Origin: JAGVSR01 sp964458265
Lineage (GTDB): Bacteria > Pseudomonadota > Alphaproteobacteria > Rhizobiales > Hyphomicrobiaceae
NCBI GenBank assembly: GCA_964458265.1
Contig: CAYWIF010000013.1
Location: 17,995-81,994, forward strand
Reading direction: 5' to 3'
Length of the DNA stretch: 64,000 bases
Shown: positions 43,546 to 52,608 of the stretch, piece after piece
How positions within the stretch are numbered: position 1 is the first letter of the stretch
Layout of the letters: every line of letters begins with the position of its first letter
The notes under the pieces: generated by a model
The model's input: the letters and a program-made list of their open reading frames with translations, nothing else
The model's database searches: none
Told to the model about the DNA's origin: nothing
Position numbers and translations under genes: made by a program

Positions 43546-44400
43546 TCAGGCCGGCGCCGGCGTGACGTGAGCCCCCGGCGGCAGATCAACCGTAACGGTT
43601 GCGTCACCCGCCATCAGCGACACACCTTTGGCGGCAAACTCGTCCGCGCGGTCGAGCCGCAAAAGGGCAAGGGCGCGTTGGCCCGCCACGGTGCCGATTC
43701 TCCCGATTTCCACGCCGCCGGCCAGTATTGAAGCGCCTTCCGTGGGCGTTCCGCCACGCAACGATAACGGTACGACACGCTTGCGCGCCGTTCCGCGATG
43801 CTCCATGCGCGACACGACCTCCTGTCCCACGAAGCAGCCCTTGCTGAACGAAACGCCGCCAAGCTCATCGAAGCGCGCCTCGTGGGGAAAAGCGTCTCCG
43901 AATATGTAATCGCGCCCGCCCTCCGGTACGGCGAGCGCCACGCGATGCGCATGGTAGGCTTGCGCATCGACGGTTGCCGCAATCTCGGGGCCGTCCTTGA
44001 CAATGACGCGGTTTCCTAACTCCGCCCGGCGCGGGTCCCGATAAACGATGCCCCGGTCGAGCACGGTCTCCCCACCGAAGTCGGCGTAGACCGCAACGTC
44101 CTTCGAGACGTCTGCAATCGTCACGGCGGCGCGCAATTTATAGAGCGTCAGGCGCTTGATCAAATCGGCGACGCGATCGCGCGCAACATCGATCAGAAAT
44201 TTGCCGCCGTCCTTTACCACGAAGAACTCGAACAGGATTTTTCCCTGAGGCGACAAAAGTCCGGTGTGTATCGCGGGTTCCGACTGGAGCTTGGCGACAT
44301 CGTTGGTCACGAGCCCCTGCAGGAATTTTCCGGCATCGGCTCCTTCGACGCTTATGACGCCACGGTCGGCCAGAAGGGCGATCTTGATCTCACTCGTCAT
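43546..44400 (-). CDS. ygfZ: folate-binding protein YgfZ
   Basis: Tetrahydrofolate-binding protein that supports iron-sulfur cluster enzymes such as MiaB. The signature KGCFVGQE lies at residues 187-194, followed by VVSRMEHRGTARKR, with the aminomethyltransferase-like fold N-terminally (DAGKFLQGLVTNDV, SPQGKILFEFFVV). Length 284 residues. The ATG at 44400 or 44409 can start the protein. The gene diverges from the dihydroorotase-like gene at 44502 over a 101-base gap. Confidence 0.92.
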   Translation of the reverse strand: MTSEIKIALLADRGVISVEGADAGKFLQGLVTNDVAKLQSEPAIHTGLLSPQGKILFEFFVVKDGGKFLIDVARDRVADLIKRLTLYKLRAAVTIADVSKDVAVYADFGGETVLDRGIVYRDPRRAELGNRVIVKDGPEIAATVDAQAYHAHRVALAVPEGGRDYIFGDAFPHEARFDELGGVSFSKGCFVGQEVVSRMEHRGTARKRVVPLSLRGGTPTEGASILAGGVEIGRIGTVAGQRALALLRLDRADEFAAKGVSLMAGDATVTVDLPPGAHVTPAPA

Positions 44401-44501
44401 TGGGGCCAAGGATTGCTATGTGCTGCTGCGTACCTAAGGCTGCGGCCACCACCGTGGCAAGACGCAACCTCACAGACCTCGAAGAACGCATCGGACCTAG
44501 C

Positions 44502-45827
44502 ATGACAACCCCGCTCGACCTCGTCATTTCCGGGGCCACCGTCGTCAATCATGACGGCGAGGGCATCCGCGACATCGGCATCCGCGACGGCCGGATCGTT
44601 GCGCTGGGTTCGCTTGGTGCGGCCAAGACAATGGACACGCTCGATGCGCGCGGACTGCATGTCTTGCCCGGCGTAATCGACACGCAAGTCCACTTTCGCG
44701 AGCCCGGCCTGACGCACAAGGAAGACTTGGAAACCGGCAGCCGCTCCGCCGTCGCCGGCGGTGTCACGGCCGTATTCGAAATGCCCAACACCGCTCCGCT
44801 GACCACGTGCGCGGCAACGCTGGCCGCCAAGGTCGGCGCCGCCCGCCAGCGCATGCTGTGCGACTTCGCGTTTTTCGTCGGCGGCACGCGCGAAAACATC
44901 GCACACATCCCGGAGTTGGAGCGCCTCGAAGGCTCCGCCGGTATTAAGGTGTTCATGGGGTCGTCCACCGGCAACCTGCTCGTCGACGACGATGCGTCCC
45001 TCGACAAGATCATTGCCCGGCTGTCGCGCCGTGCGTCATTTCACGCTGAAGACGAGGACCGCCTCAAGTCGCGCATGAACCTGCGCGTGCCGGGCGATCC
45101 CGCATCGCACCCCGTGTGGCGCGACGAGGAAGCCGCGTTGATGGCCACCAAGCGCCTCGTTGGGCTGGCGGAGAAATACCGCCGCCGCGTCCACGTGCTG
45201 CACATCTCCACCGCCGCCGAAATGGACTTCCTCGAAAGCCACAAAGAGTGGGCGAGCGTGGAAGTCACCCCGCATCACCTCACGCTGGCCGCGCCGGAGT
45301 GCTACGAAAAACTTGGAACCTATGCGCAGATGAACCCGCCGGTGCGCGATGCGCGTCATCGCGAGCGCATCTGGAAAGCCGTGGCCGACGGCGTCGTTGA
45401 TGTGCTCGGCTCCGACCACGCGCCCCACACCCGCGAGGAAAAGAACCACGCCTATCCGCAGTCCCATTCCGGCATGACCGGCGTGCAGACGCTCGTCCCG
45501 ATCATGCTCGATCACGTCAACGCCGGGCGGCTGTCTCTGCAACGCTTTGTCGACCTGACAAGCCACGGCCCGCAGCGCCTGTTCGGCATTCGCGGCAAGG
45601 GCCGGCTCGCCGTCGGCTGGGATGCCGACCTAACGATCGTCGATTTGAAACGCCGTGAAACGATTAAGGATAACTGGATCGAGAGCCGTGTCGGCTGGAC
45701 TCCCTACGACGACAACGACGTCACCGGCTGGCCCGTCGGCACCTTCGTCCGCGGCCGCCGCGTCATGTGGCAGGGTGAGCTGGCCAAATCGGGCTTTGGC
45801 GAACCGGTGCGATTTTACGACGTGTGA
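44502..45827 (+). CDS. pyrC: dihydroorotase-like amidohydrolase with QxH metal motif
   Basis: A 441-residue cyclic amidohydrolase of the class I dihydroorotase/allantoinase group. Metal residues: Q62-V-H64 in place of the usual H-x-H, the carboxylated-Lys candidate K149 (GIKVFMGSSTG), H181, H234 (VLHIST), and D305 in GSDHAPHT. MPNT and REPG are conserved. If functional as dihydroorotase it cyclises carbamoyl-aspartate in pyrimidine synthesis. The missing first His could change metal content or make this a non-PyrC amidohydrolase, so the symbol is provisional. ATG 44502 follows a CTAG spacer. Confidence 0.75.
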   Translation: MTTPLDLVISGATVVNHDGEGIRDIGIRDGRIVALGSLGAAKTMDTLDARGLHVLPGVIDTQVHFREPGLTHKEDLETGSRSAVAGGVTAVFEMPNTAPLTTCAATLAAKVGAARQRMLCDFAFFVGGTRENIAHIPELERLEGSAGIKVFMGSSTGNLLVDDDASLDKIIARLSRRASFHAEDEDRLKSRMNLRVPGDPASHPVWRDEEAALMATKRLVGLAEKYRRRVHVLHISTAAEMDFLESHKEWASVEVTPHHLTLAAPECYEKLGTYAQMNPPVRDARHRERIWKAVADGVVDVLGSDHAPHTREEKNHAYPQSHSGMTGVQTLVPIMLDHVNAGRLSLQRFVDLTSHGPQRLFGIRGKGRLAVGWDADLTIVDLKRRETIKDNWIESRVGWTPYDDNDVTGWPVGTFVRGRRVMWQGELAKSGFGEPVRFYDV

Positions 45828-45889
45828 GAAAGGCGTGGATTGGTTGCCAGCCGGCGTGCGGTTGGCACCCGCTTTGCAAAACGCAGCGG

Positions 45890-46123
45890 ATGAGCTTTCC
45901 TTACAACCTTTCGGCTGCAACAGCCTGCAGAACAAACGCCGCGATTGTCTCAGCCGTCTCTGCAGTTCTCGCCGGTGTGCGCTCGTTCGTGGAGGTCGTG
46001 ATTGGTGGGATGGCCCTGATCGCCGCGGCAGCCGGAGTGTACCTCGCCAAATCTGCGCTCGGCATCAATGTCTTTGTCTGGCAGTCCCCGCTTCACGATC
46101 TTCTCTATCATCTTGTGCGGTAA
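45890..46123 (+). CDS. small membrane protein (possible)
   Basis: A 77-residue frame with one or two hydrophobic stretches (FVEVVIGGMALIAAAAGVYLAKSAL) and the tail INVFVWQSPLHDLLYHLVR. The amino acid pattern looks like a real membrane protein. The start is uncertain: ATG 45890 or an earlier ATG at 45824. The evidence is only the pattern of residues and the absence of other genes here. Confidence 0.45.
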   Translation: MSFPYNLSAATACRTNAAIVSAVSAVLAGVRSFVEVVIGGMALIAAAAGVYLAKSALGINVFVWQSPLHDLLYHLVR

Positions 46124-46155
46124 CCGCGCATGCATCTCAGAAATGCAAAATAAAA

Positions 46156-46179
46156 GGCCGCCTGAAGTTTCAGGCGGCC
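46156..46179 (-). terminator. terminator after the ErfK/YkuD gene
   Basis: A perfect 10-bp stem (46156-46165 with 46170-46179), loop AGTT. On the minus strand it is followed by TTTTATTTTGC, a proper T-rich tail. It starts 30 bases after the stop of the transpeptidase gene. Confidence 0.85.
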
Positions 46180-46208
46180 CTCGTCACGTTGAGAAGCATC
46201 AGAGCCGG

Positions 46209-46916
46209 CTAGTGCACCACATGCACGGGCGTGCCCGTCTTCACGAGCTTGGCCAGATGCACGACGTGACCATTGTGCATGCGGATGCAGCCCGACGAAG
46301 CCTCGGTGCCGATCGAGCCGGTGTCGTTCGTTCCGTGAATGCGATAGAGCGAGCTGCCAAGGTAAATGGCCTTCGCGCCCAGTGGATTATTGATGCCGCC
46401 GGTCATCTTCAACGGCAGATGGGGTTTGCGTTGGCGCATCTCTTCGGGCGGAACCCAGTCCGGCCATGACTTGATACCGGAAACTTTCTGTGAGCCCGTC
46501 CACTTGAAACCCTTTTTACCTACGGCAACCGGGTAGGCATAAGCCTTGCCATCACCAAGTACGTAATAGAGCTTCTTCTGTGATTGATCGACGATCACCG
46601 AGCCTTTGCCGTAACCACCGCCGTAGGACACGACCTGCGGTGAGCGCGCCGCGATGGCAGGCTTGCCGCCGCCCTGCAACAATGCCGTGGGCTTGCCGCT
46701 GAATTGCGGCTTGACGGAGCCCGGACCGAACATGGCCTGCTCAACGCCCGGCTTCTGCTTCTTCTTCGGCGCAAACATCCCAAAACCGCCGCTCGACCCC
46801 GGCTTGGATCGGGGCACGTCGCCCCACATGCCATACGCTCCAGGAATTTCGGCCATGGCAGGTGTGGACAACGCAAACACCAGACCGGTGACGGCGGCGA
46901 GGAAGCGAACTCTCAT
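46209..46916 (-). CDS. L,D-transpeptidase, ErfK/YkuD type
   Basis: A 235-residue secreted YkuD enzyme. The signal peptide is RVRFLAAVTGLVFALSTPAMA. The catalytic domain starts at GSVIVDQSQKKLYYVLGDGKAYAYPVAVGKKG. The active-site motif reads HGTNDTGSIGTEASSGCIRM, with the nucleophile Cys after SSG. It lacks the long scaffold of the 15503 gene, so it is a different subclass. ATG 46916 is chosen as the leader start; the frame to 47102 is untenable. Role: peptidoglycan 3-3 cross-links or lipoprotein attachment. Confidence 0.9.
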   Translation of the reverse strand: MRVRFLAAVTGLVFALSTPAMAEIPGAYGMWGDVPRSKPGSSGGFGMFAPKKKQKPGVEQAMFGPGSVKPQFSGKPTALLQGGGKPAIAARSPQVVSYGGGYGKGSVIVDQSQKKLYYVLGDGKAYAYPVAVGKKGFKWTGSQKVSGIKSWPDWVPPEEMRQRKPHLPLKMTGGINNPLGAKAIYLGSSLYRIHGTNDTGSIGTEASSGCIRMHNGHVVHLAKLVKTGTPVHVVH

Positions 46917-47342
46917 GACGAAACCCTTCAACTGGGACTGAAAACGCGGGAGGCGAATAGACACGCCGATGCGCGAGGCGGGCGTGTGTACTTGCAGCCC
47001 ATTTGTGCTCCCTACCAGAGTAAAGCAGTCGATGGAACCCTCGGGCGGCAGTGAGGTTTTGACCATTTGCCGCAACTGCGAAATGGCGGCCGACGTCCAC
47101 ATGGTGTTTTTGCTGCTGGTTGAAGTGGTTGGCGCACCCCTGTCGTTTTAGCAGCGGCATCTGGTCTGCCTGCCGCAAAGCTCACCCAAGGGCAGTCCCG
47201 CGATGGACAAGAGCGACCGGTCTTACTACCTATCAAGGGCATAAGCGTTGCCCGCGTCCGGGGCGTTGCACTGACGCCGACATGGCGGACGAAGACTGCT
47301 CTGTCGCAATAGCGACGCCAGGAGCGCACGGGCCACAGCCGC
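46917..47342. other. 426-base gap before the LysE gene
   Basis: The ORFs here lack family features, and I see no RNA gene, palindrome or terminator. The left part is the promoter of the divergent YkuD gene, and the right part presumably holds the promoter of the LysE gene. A short Leu/Val-rich stretch near 47104-47130 has no ribosome site. Confidence 0.4.
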
Positions 47343-48014
47343 ATGGATTACATTCCCAACCCACTCATCATCCCGATCGGCCTCGTGATCGGCGTGCTCG
47401 TTGCCGCGCCCGTCGGGCCGGTCAATGTCCTGTGCATTCAGCGCGCCATCGAGCGTGGCTTTTTCGGCGGCATCGCCGCCGGCATCGGCGCAGTTTTGGG
47501 TGACGGCACAATCGCGCTCTTTGCGGCTCTCGGCGTAGGCGCGATCTCAGGCGCCATTGAGTATCACCGTACCGCTATTCAAGTCGTCGGCGGACTTGCC
47601 CTGATAGCCTTCGGTATCAAGCTATACATGACCGTGCCGCCGATCGAAACGGAAGCGCGCGCTTCGCCTGACGGCACCACGCTTCGCGATTTTGTCTGGG
47701 ATATCCCACAGACCTTTTTTCTCACCATCACCAACCCCGGGGCCGTCCTGGGATTATTCGCGATTTTTGGCGGCGTTTCGACGTTTGTGGAAGTTCAAAC
47801 CACCATCGACGCACTGCTGATGGTCGCTGCCATCATGGCTGGTAGTTTGATGTGGTGGATTTTCCTGGCCAATCTGATCAGCCGGTTCAGACATCTCGTC
47901 GATACCGAACATTTGCAGGCGATCAATCGAATGGCCGGCGTTGCACTCCTCGTATTCGGAGCCGTGCTGATCGGCGAAATGGTACTCAAAGGTGGTCTCG
48001 GCCTGGGCCATTGA
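47343..48014 (+). CDS. LysE/RhtB family amino-acid exporter
   Basis: A 223-residue inner-membrane protein with about six spans. The N-terminus IPIGLVIGVLVAAPVGPVNVLCIQRAIERG is the family signature (PxGPxN), followed by GFFGGIAAGIGAVLGDGTIALFAALGVG. LysE and RhtB proteins export basic or neutral amino acids or related metabolites, and the substrate here is unknown. An amino-acid insertion in the central loop (IETEARASPDGTTLRDF) is within family variation. Confidence 0.88.
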   Translation: MDYIPNPLIIPIGLVIGVLVAAPVGPVNVLCIQRAIERGFFGGIAAGIGAVLGDGTIALFAALGVGAISGAIEYHRTAIQVVGGLALIAFGIKLYMTVPPIETEARASPDGTTLRDFVWDIPQTFFLTITNPGAVLGLFAIFGGVSTFVEVQTTIDALLMVAAIMAGSLMWWIFLANLISRFRHLVDTEHLQAINRMAGVALLVFGAVLIGEMVLKGGLGLGH

Positions 48015-48039
48015 TGGCCGCAAGCCCGGCCTTGGTCCC

Positions 48040-48291
48040 TTACTGCATCACGCGGCCGAGCGTAAACTCGCCCTGCATCAGCCGGCGCTCGAGCCCCCGC
48101 GCCAGGTCGACAACGGCGTCTTCGCCGTACAGCGAGACAAGGTCGGTCAGCGCTGCGAACAACGCCGCATAGGCCATCTGCTCCGGCGCAACCCCGTGCT
48201 CCGCACCCTCGTCCCAAGCCGCCAGAATGAGTCCGAGCGCTTTGAAACTATGGTCCTCGCTTTCGGCCAGATCGTGTGTTTCCAAGTTCAT
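48040..48291 (-). CDS. small conserved protein of unknown function
   Basis: An 83-residue, mostly helical acidic protein. MNLETHDLAESEDHSFKALGLILAAWDEGAEHGV begins it, and it ends ERRLMQGEFTLGRVMQ. A GGGAGA ribosome site lies before ATG 48291, so the ORF start at 48435 is rejected. It converges on the LysE gene with a 25-base gap. Function unknown. Confidence 0.6.
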   Translation of the reverse strand: MNLETHDLAESEDHSFKALGLILAAWDEGAEHGVAPEQMAYAALFAALTDLVSLYGEDAVVDLARGLERRLMQGEFTLGRVMQ

Positions 48292-48466
48292 GCTGTTATC
48301 TCCCACCCGTCCGCGAAGATCGGCACCCCTTGATTGTTTGCGGATCTGGATCTCGCGCTTAACACGGACGGGCCGGGCGCGGGGCTGTAGCAGCAATTCA
48401 GGGTAAACCGCGCACGGATAAAGTGGCCGGCCCACCCGTTGGCAGTACCGTCAGTGCACCTCTGCC

Positions 48467-48880
48467 TTACGGTGTCTTCTCAGCCAAATTCTCTGATATT
48501 TCCACGCCCTCGCTCATGAACCGGTCGATCGCCGTCTGAGCCGAAGGCGTACAGGTCGTATAGGTGCGGCTGTAGCTGCGATAGCCTTGATTAAAACTGC
48601 GCGTAATGCGTGCCTTGCGCTGCGCGCTCGCGGTTTCGGCATCGATCAGCGTCCGCATATGCTCGCGCCAGCGCTGTCCGTCATTGGCAGAGCACAACTC
48701 GCGCAGATAGTGCACGGCGCCGAGGATCTCGGCCAGGCGCATCAGCTGATCGTCATACGGCTTCGCATCCTGTGCACGTAGAGCCGTGGCCGTACCGGCG
48801 GCGGCCAAAGCGCATGTTGCCATCGCGGCCGCGATCCCCGAAACCAATCTTCGACGGAATGTTGACGGTGGCACGGACAT
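48467..48880 (-). CDS. TIGR02301 family secreted protein
   Basis: A 137-residue protein with a signal peptide (RRLVSGIAAAMATCALAAAGTATALRA). The mature domain has the TIGR02301 pattern: PYDDQLMRLAEILGAVHYLRELC, WREHMRTLIDAE, ITRSFNQGYRSYSRTYTTCTPSA. The family is found mainly in Hyphomicrobiales and related alphaproteobacteria, and its function is unknown. It diverges from the SRAP gene at 49038 over a 157-base gap. Confidence 0.85.
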   Translation of the reverse strand: MSVPPSTFRRRLVSGIAAAMATCALAAAGTATALRAQDAKPYDDQLMRLAEILGAVHYLRELCSANDGQRWREHMRTLIDAETASAQRKARITRSFNQGYRSYSRTYTTCTPSAQTAIDRFMSEGVEISENLAEKTP

Positions 48881-49037
48881 TGCCGGTTCCGTTGTGGACG
48901 ACTATTTCTTACGATTGCAGGCGCTTTGCGACGCCAGGGTGGCGCCCGCCGCTTGTAGCATCGATTCTCGAAGGCGGCACATTCACCGACGCGCATCCGG
49001 TTGAGACGGTGTCCGATCGAGAAGACTGTGAGGCAGC

Positions 49038-49715
49038 ATGTGTTCGCGTTACAGCCTGACCTCGCCCGCGGAAGCGGTTCGAGCCTACTTTGCGACTAAA
49101 AACGGGCTGGAGTTCCCCGCTCGCTACAACATTGCCCCAACGCAGCCGGTCCTCATCGTCCGCCGCACGCCGGCCGGCGAGCGCGAACAACACCTCGTCA
49201 GATGGGGATTGATCCCATCCTGGGTGAAGGATCCGGGTGCATTCACGACCATCCTCAACGCCCGCTCGGAAACTGCGGCTGAAAAGCCGTCGTTTCGCGG
49301 CGCGTTGCGCCACCGGCGCTGCCTTGTTCCCGCGACGGGATTTTATGAATGGACGGGCGAACCGGGCGCCAAACGCCCCCACCACTTCCGACCCCGCACC
49401 GGTGGCCTCATGGCCCTGGCCGGCTTGGCGGAACATTGGGTCGGCGCCGACGGCAGCGAACTGGAAACGATGGCCATTCTGACGACATCGGCAAATGCGA
49501 CCATGGCTCCGTACCATGATCGCATGCCGGTCATCATTCCACCGGAGCACTTCGACATCTGGCTCGACTGCTCGTCGGGATCCGCGAAGTTTGCCGAAAC
49601 GCTTCTCGGCCCGCCCGCCAACGACTTGCTCGAAGTCGTCGATGTCAGTTCCAAACTCAACAATCCGCGCAATGAAGGACCCGAACTCCACGCGGCGCCT
49701 CATGCCACAGGCTGA
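49038..49715 (+). CDS. SOS response-associated peptidase (SRAP/YedK/HMCES)
   Basis: Forms a covalent thiazolidine link with abasic sites in single-stranded DNA. Cys2 is the catalytic residue and follows Met1 (MCSRYSLTSP). N, E and H of the active site are at LNARSETAAEKPSF, GFYEWTG and HDRMPVII. The name reflects the genomic link to SOS genes, though no LexA box was seen here. It is 225 residues, as in the family. A start at 49038 gives the exact N-terminal Cys requirement. Confidence 0.93.
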   Translation: MCSRYSLTSPAEAVRAYFATKNGLEFPARYNIAPTQPVLIVRRTPAGEREQHLVRWGLIPSWVKDPGAFTTILNARSETAAEKPSFRGALRHRRCLVPATGFYEWTGEPGAKRPHHFRPRTGGLMALAGLAEHWVGADGSELETMAILTTSANATMAPYHDRMPVIIPPEHFDIWLDCSSGSAKFAETLLGPPANDLLEVVDVSSKLNNPRNEGPELHAAPHATG

Positions 49716-49997
49716 GCCACCCGCTAACACTATGACGCATAAGCACATTTATGTAAGCCACTGAAAAGTCATACTTTCAGGTCATTCACCAAACTTAGTC
49801 ACGGACCATCGTCGCCCCTCGCCGGAACGGTTGGAACGGATTATGGTCCACGCCTGTCGAATGCATCCGGGTCGGGGGACGCGAAAAGGGGCGGGTCAGC
49901 GCCTTCAGCATGCCTCCGACAAATTCCCGTGACAGGATGCGAAACAAGCGTCCCTGAAGTGCGCCGGCCGATGCGGTTGCGGCGAGGAGTACCGAGT

Positions 49998-51722
49998 ATG
50001 GCGTATCGTGGCGGAGACTTGGATTTGCGCACACCTCGCACCTGGAGTGCGACGGCGCCGGAACCGCCCGCGAGCCCGGTTTACGAACAACGGGTCCGCG
50101 GAACCTACGCGCCGGGCCCGATCTGGGTGGACGAAGTGGTGCTCGCCTGCGTCAACCATGCCTACGATGTGGCCTTGGCCCACCGCGCAACGGACGTCCG
50201 CCTTGAACATCTTCTCCACGCCCTGACGCGGATCGACACCGCCGCCGAAGCTTTGGAGATCCGGGGCATCCGCGTGTCTGCCCTGCGGCGGGAAAGCGCG
50301 ACCGCCATCGCCAGCGAACTTCCCGTCGGTCTTAGCGGTGGCGAGGCTGGGCCACGCCACTCCGAAGAGTTGGAGCACGTTCTGCGTGCCGCGAGCCAAA
50401 TCGCATCCCGTCGCAATGCGCCCGCGACTGTCGATGACCTCCTGCACCTGATGCTCGACGTCGAACCGGACTTGCCGGGACTGGGGCTTCTGGCGCGCAT
50501 CGACCATCGTTTCGGTCCTAGCAACGGCGCGTATGGCCGGCCGGTCCGCAGCGGCTACAACGCCCGCTTCATCACGGCGCAACCTGAAACCCACCCGTCG
50601 CCGCCACCACCATTCCAGCGCGAAGCGACCCGGCCGTCGCGCCCGGACTTTACCAGCGCGACCGTCGACAACGCGCAGCATTCCCGTCTCGAAGTCCTCG
50701 AGCAGATGATGCGCGGCTTGAGCGCCGATCTCGGCAGCGAGCGCAAATCCTTGTCCAATCTCTTGGGCGATCTTCAGCGCGACGTTGCGGAGTTGCATGC
50801 CGCTCCGGGCGAGATCGGTCCCGTCGCGGACCGGATCGCAGCGATAGAGCGCTCGATAACAGCAGGGTTCGAGCAGTTTACGCTCGCGCTTGCCTCCATC
50901 GAAAACGATCTGCGCACCCGCTCGCAACAGGCACTGGACACAGCTCCAATCGCAAGCCGTCTAGAGATGATCGAGGAGGCCGTCTTATCGAAAGACGGCG
51001 ACAGGCTTCTGGCCGGCCTTCTGGAGCGCTTCGACCGTCTTGAAACCACGCTTGCCGGTGAACGCACGCGCACCTCCGAAACGGGCGCGGCCCTTCGCGG
51101 CGAGATCGGCCAGCTGGCACAGTCGGTCGGTGCACATCGTGCCGAGATTGCCAATGCCGTGCTCCCGGTCGCCGACCGGATCGCGGAGTTTCGCTCATCG
51201 GTCGAAAGCGGTCAGGCCGAATCCGGCCAAACGCTGCGTGCGCTTGGCGACCGCATGGCAACCGTCGAGCGGCTTGTGGCCGATACCTTGCAAAAGGTCA
51301 TCGAGGGCCAGTCGGCCGCGCGCGACGATCTCACCGAAGTCTCCGACGCGATCGTCAAGCTCAACGCGAACCAACACACACTGTCTGCGAATATCGAGCA
51401 ATCGCGCAACGACACCCGCGACGGTCTCTCTGCGCTGAGAGACGACGTAAAGGTGACGTCCGCCAGCCTGACAGCGAACATGGATGCGCTTTCACCGCGT
51501 TTCGCCGTGCTGGAAGGCGAGGCACAGCGTATCGGCGGCGCCGTCGAAGGTCTCCACGGCACCATGGAGAACATGCACCGCGTCACGGTCGAGCGTTACT
51601 ACCGGCGTAACCGTTTCTGGTATTGGCTGTTCGGCACCGATGACTGGGTCGCCGCCAGCTGGCCCTCGCAATCGCATCGCATTGCCGAAGAACTGAAGTC
51701 CATCAAGTCCGGCCGGCGTTGA
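49998..51722 (+). CDS. Clp-N repeat protein with long coiled coil, no ATPase
   Basis: A 574-residue protein. Residues 45-108 (LACVNHAYDVALAHRATDVRLEHLLHALTRIDTAAEALEIRGI) and 121-168 (ELEHVLRAASQIASRRNAPATVDDLLHLMLDVEP) resemble the two-repeat Clp N-domain that binds substrates and adaptors in ClpA/ClpB. There is no Walker motif. A long helical, coiled-coil-like segment follows, about residues 220-530. The C-terminus has RYYRRNRFWYWLFGTDDWVAASW, a conserved-looking aromatic motif. Probably a scaffold. GAGGAG precedes the ATG; a GTG at 49929 would add 23 residues. Confidence 0.7.
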   Translation: MAYRGGDLDLRTPRTWSATAPEPPASPVYEQRVRGTYAPGPIWVDEVVLACVNHAYDVALAHRATDVRLEHLLHALTRIDTAAEALEIRGIRVSALRRESATAIASELPVGLSGGEAGPRHSEELEHVLRAASQIASRRNAPATVDDLLHLMLDVEPDLPGLGLLARIDHRFGPSNGAYGRPVRSGYNARFITAQPETHPSPPPPFQREATRPSRPDFTSATVDNAQHSRLEVLEQMMRGLSADLGSERKSLSNLLGDLQRDVAELHAAPGEIGPVADRIAAIERSITAGFEQFTLALASIENDLRTRSQQALDTAPIASRLEMIEEAVLSKDGDRLLAGLLERFDRLETTLAGERTRTSETGAALRGEIGQLAQSVGAHRAEIANAVLPVADRIAEFRSSVESGQAESGQTLRALGDRMATVERLVADTLQKVIEGQSAARDDLTEVSDAIVKLNANQHTLSANIEQSRNDTRDGLSALRDDVKVTSASLTANMDALSPRFAVLEGEAQRIGGAVEGLHGTMENMHRVTVERYYRRNRFWYWLFGTDDWVAASWPSQSHRIAEELKSIKSGRR

Positions 51723-51831
51723 CCGGCAAGGTTAACGCACCTCGTAAATGCTGGCATGGCGTTTGCTGCACGTTGCGTTCGACGGCGGGCGACTTGCCCG
51801 CCCGTGTCGATCTGATGCGACAGGCGCGCCC

Positions 51832-52602
51832 ATGGATCAAGATGACCGGAACATCGTCCTGCTGACGTCGGGCGGCCCGCTTGCCAATATCGTTGCCAAT
51901 GGGCTCGCGGAACGTGTTGGCCGCCTCACGGTGATCGAGGAACGCCCGGAAGCGAAATCCGACGTTGTGAGACGCCGCATCCGGCTGCAGGGCTTGCTGA
52001 CGGCACTCGGACAGGTCGGTTTCGGAATGTCCCAGCGGCTGTTCTGGCCGAATTCAAAACGACAGTCCGCCATCTGGAAGGCCCACGACCTTGACCCCGC
52101 GCAGCCCAAGCAACTGACCATACACCGCGTTCCTTCCGTAAATTCGGCCGAATGCCGGGCGCTTCTAAAGGCTCTCAGGCCCAGCGTGGTGGCTGTCTAC
52201 GGGACTCGCATTCTGAAATCAGAAACGCTGCGCGCCGTCGCGGCGCCGTTCATCAACTACCACGCCGGCATCAATCCGAAATACAGGGGACAGCATCCCG
52301 GCTACTGGGCGCTGGCCGAAGGCGATGCGGACAACGCGGGCGTCACGATCCACCTCGTCGATGCCGGCGTGGACACCGGTTCGGTGCTCTATCAGGCCCG
52401 CGTCACATTCGCGCCGGAAGATACGATCGCGAGTTATCAGCATCTCCAGGCCGCCCATGCGCTACCGCTGTTTGCACGCGCCATCGAGGATGCAAAAGCG
52501 GGCAGGCTTTCGCCGCGAACCGTCGACCTTCCCTCGCGCCAATTTTTCCCGCCGACGCTGTGGGGATATCTGGCAACGGGTCTGTCGCGCGGCGTGTGGT
52601 AA
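51832..52602 (+). CDS. formyltransferase-fold protein
   Basis: A 256-residue protein of the formyl_trans_N fold (PurN/Fmt/ArnA type). The catalytic Asn and His stretch reads NYHAGINPKYRGQHPGYWALAEGD, followed by GVTIHLVDAGVDTGSVLYQ, with the folate-binding Asp. The N-terminal Rossmann part is NIVLLTSGGPLANIVANGLAERV. Which amine it formylates is unknown. Genes for sugar nucleotides are not nearby. ATG 51832 is chosen; 51748 is an alternative. It converges on the FAD oxidase gene with a 6-base gap. Confidence 0.8.
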   Translation: MDQDDRNIVLLTSGGPLANIVANGLAERVGRLTVIEERPEAKSDVVRRRIRLQGLLTALGQVGFGMSQRLFWPNSKRQSAIWKAHDLDPAQPKQLTIHRVPSVNSAECRALLKALRPSVVAVYGTRILKSETLRAVAAPFINYHAGINPKYRGQHPGYWALAEGDADNAGVTIHLVDAGVDTGSVLYQARVTFAPEDTIASYQHLQAAHALPLFARAIEDAKAGRLSPRTVDLPSRQFFPPTLWGYLATGLSRGVW

Positions 52603-52608
52603 GGCCGC

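Noticed and set aside
47120..47503. 127-residue plus-strand frame before the LysE gene
   Set aside because: It overlaps the LysE start in another frame and has a biased Arg/His/Pro composition.
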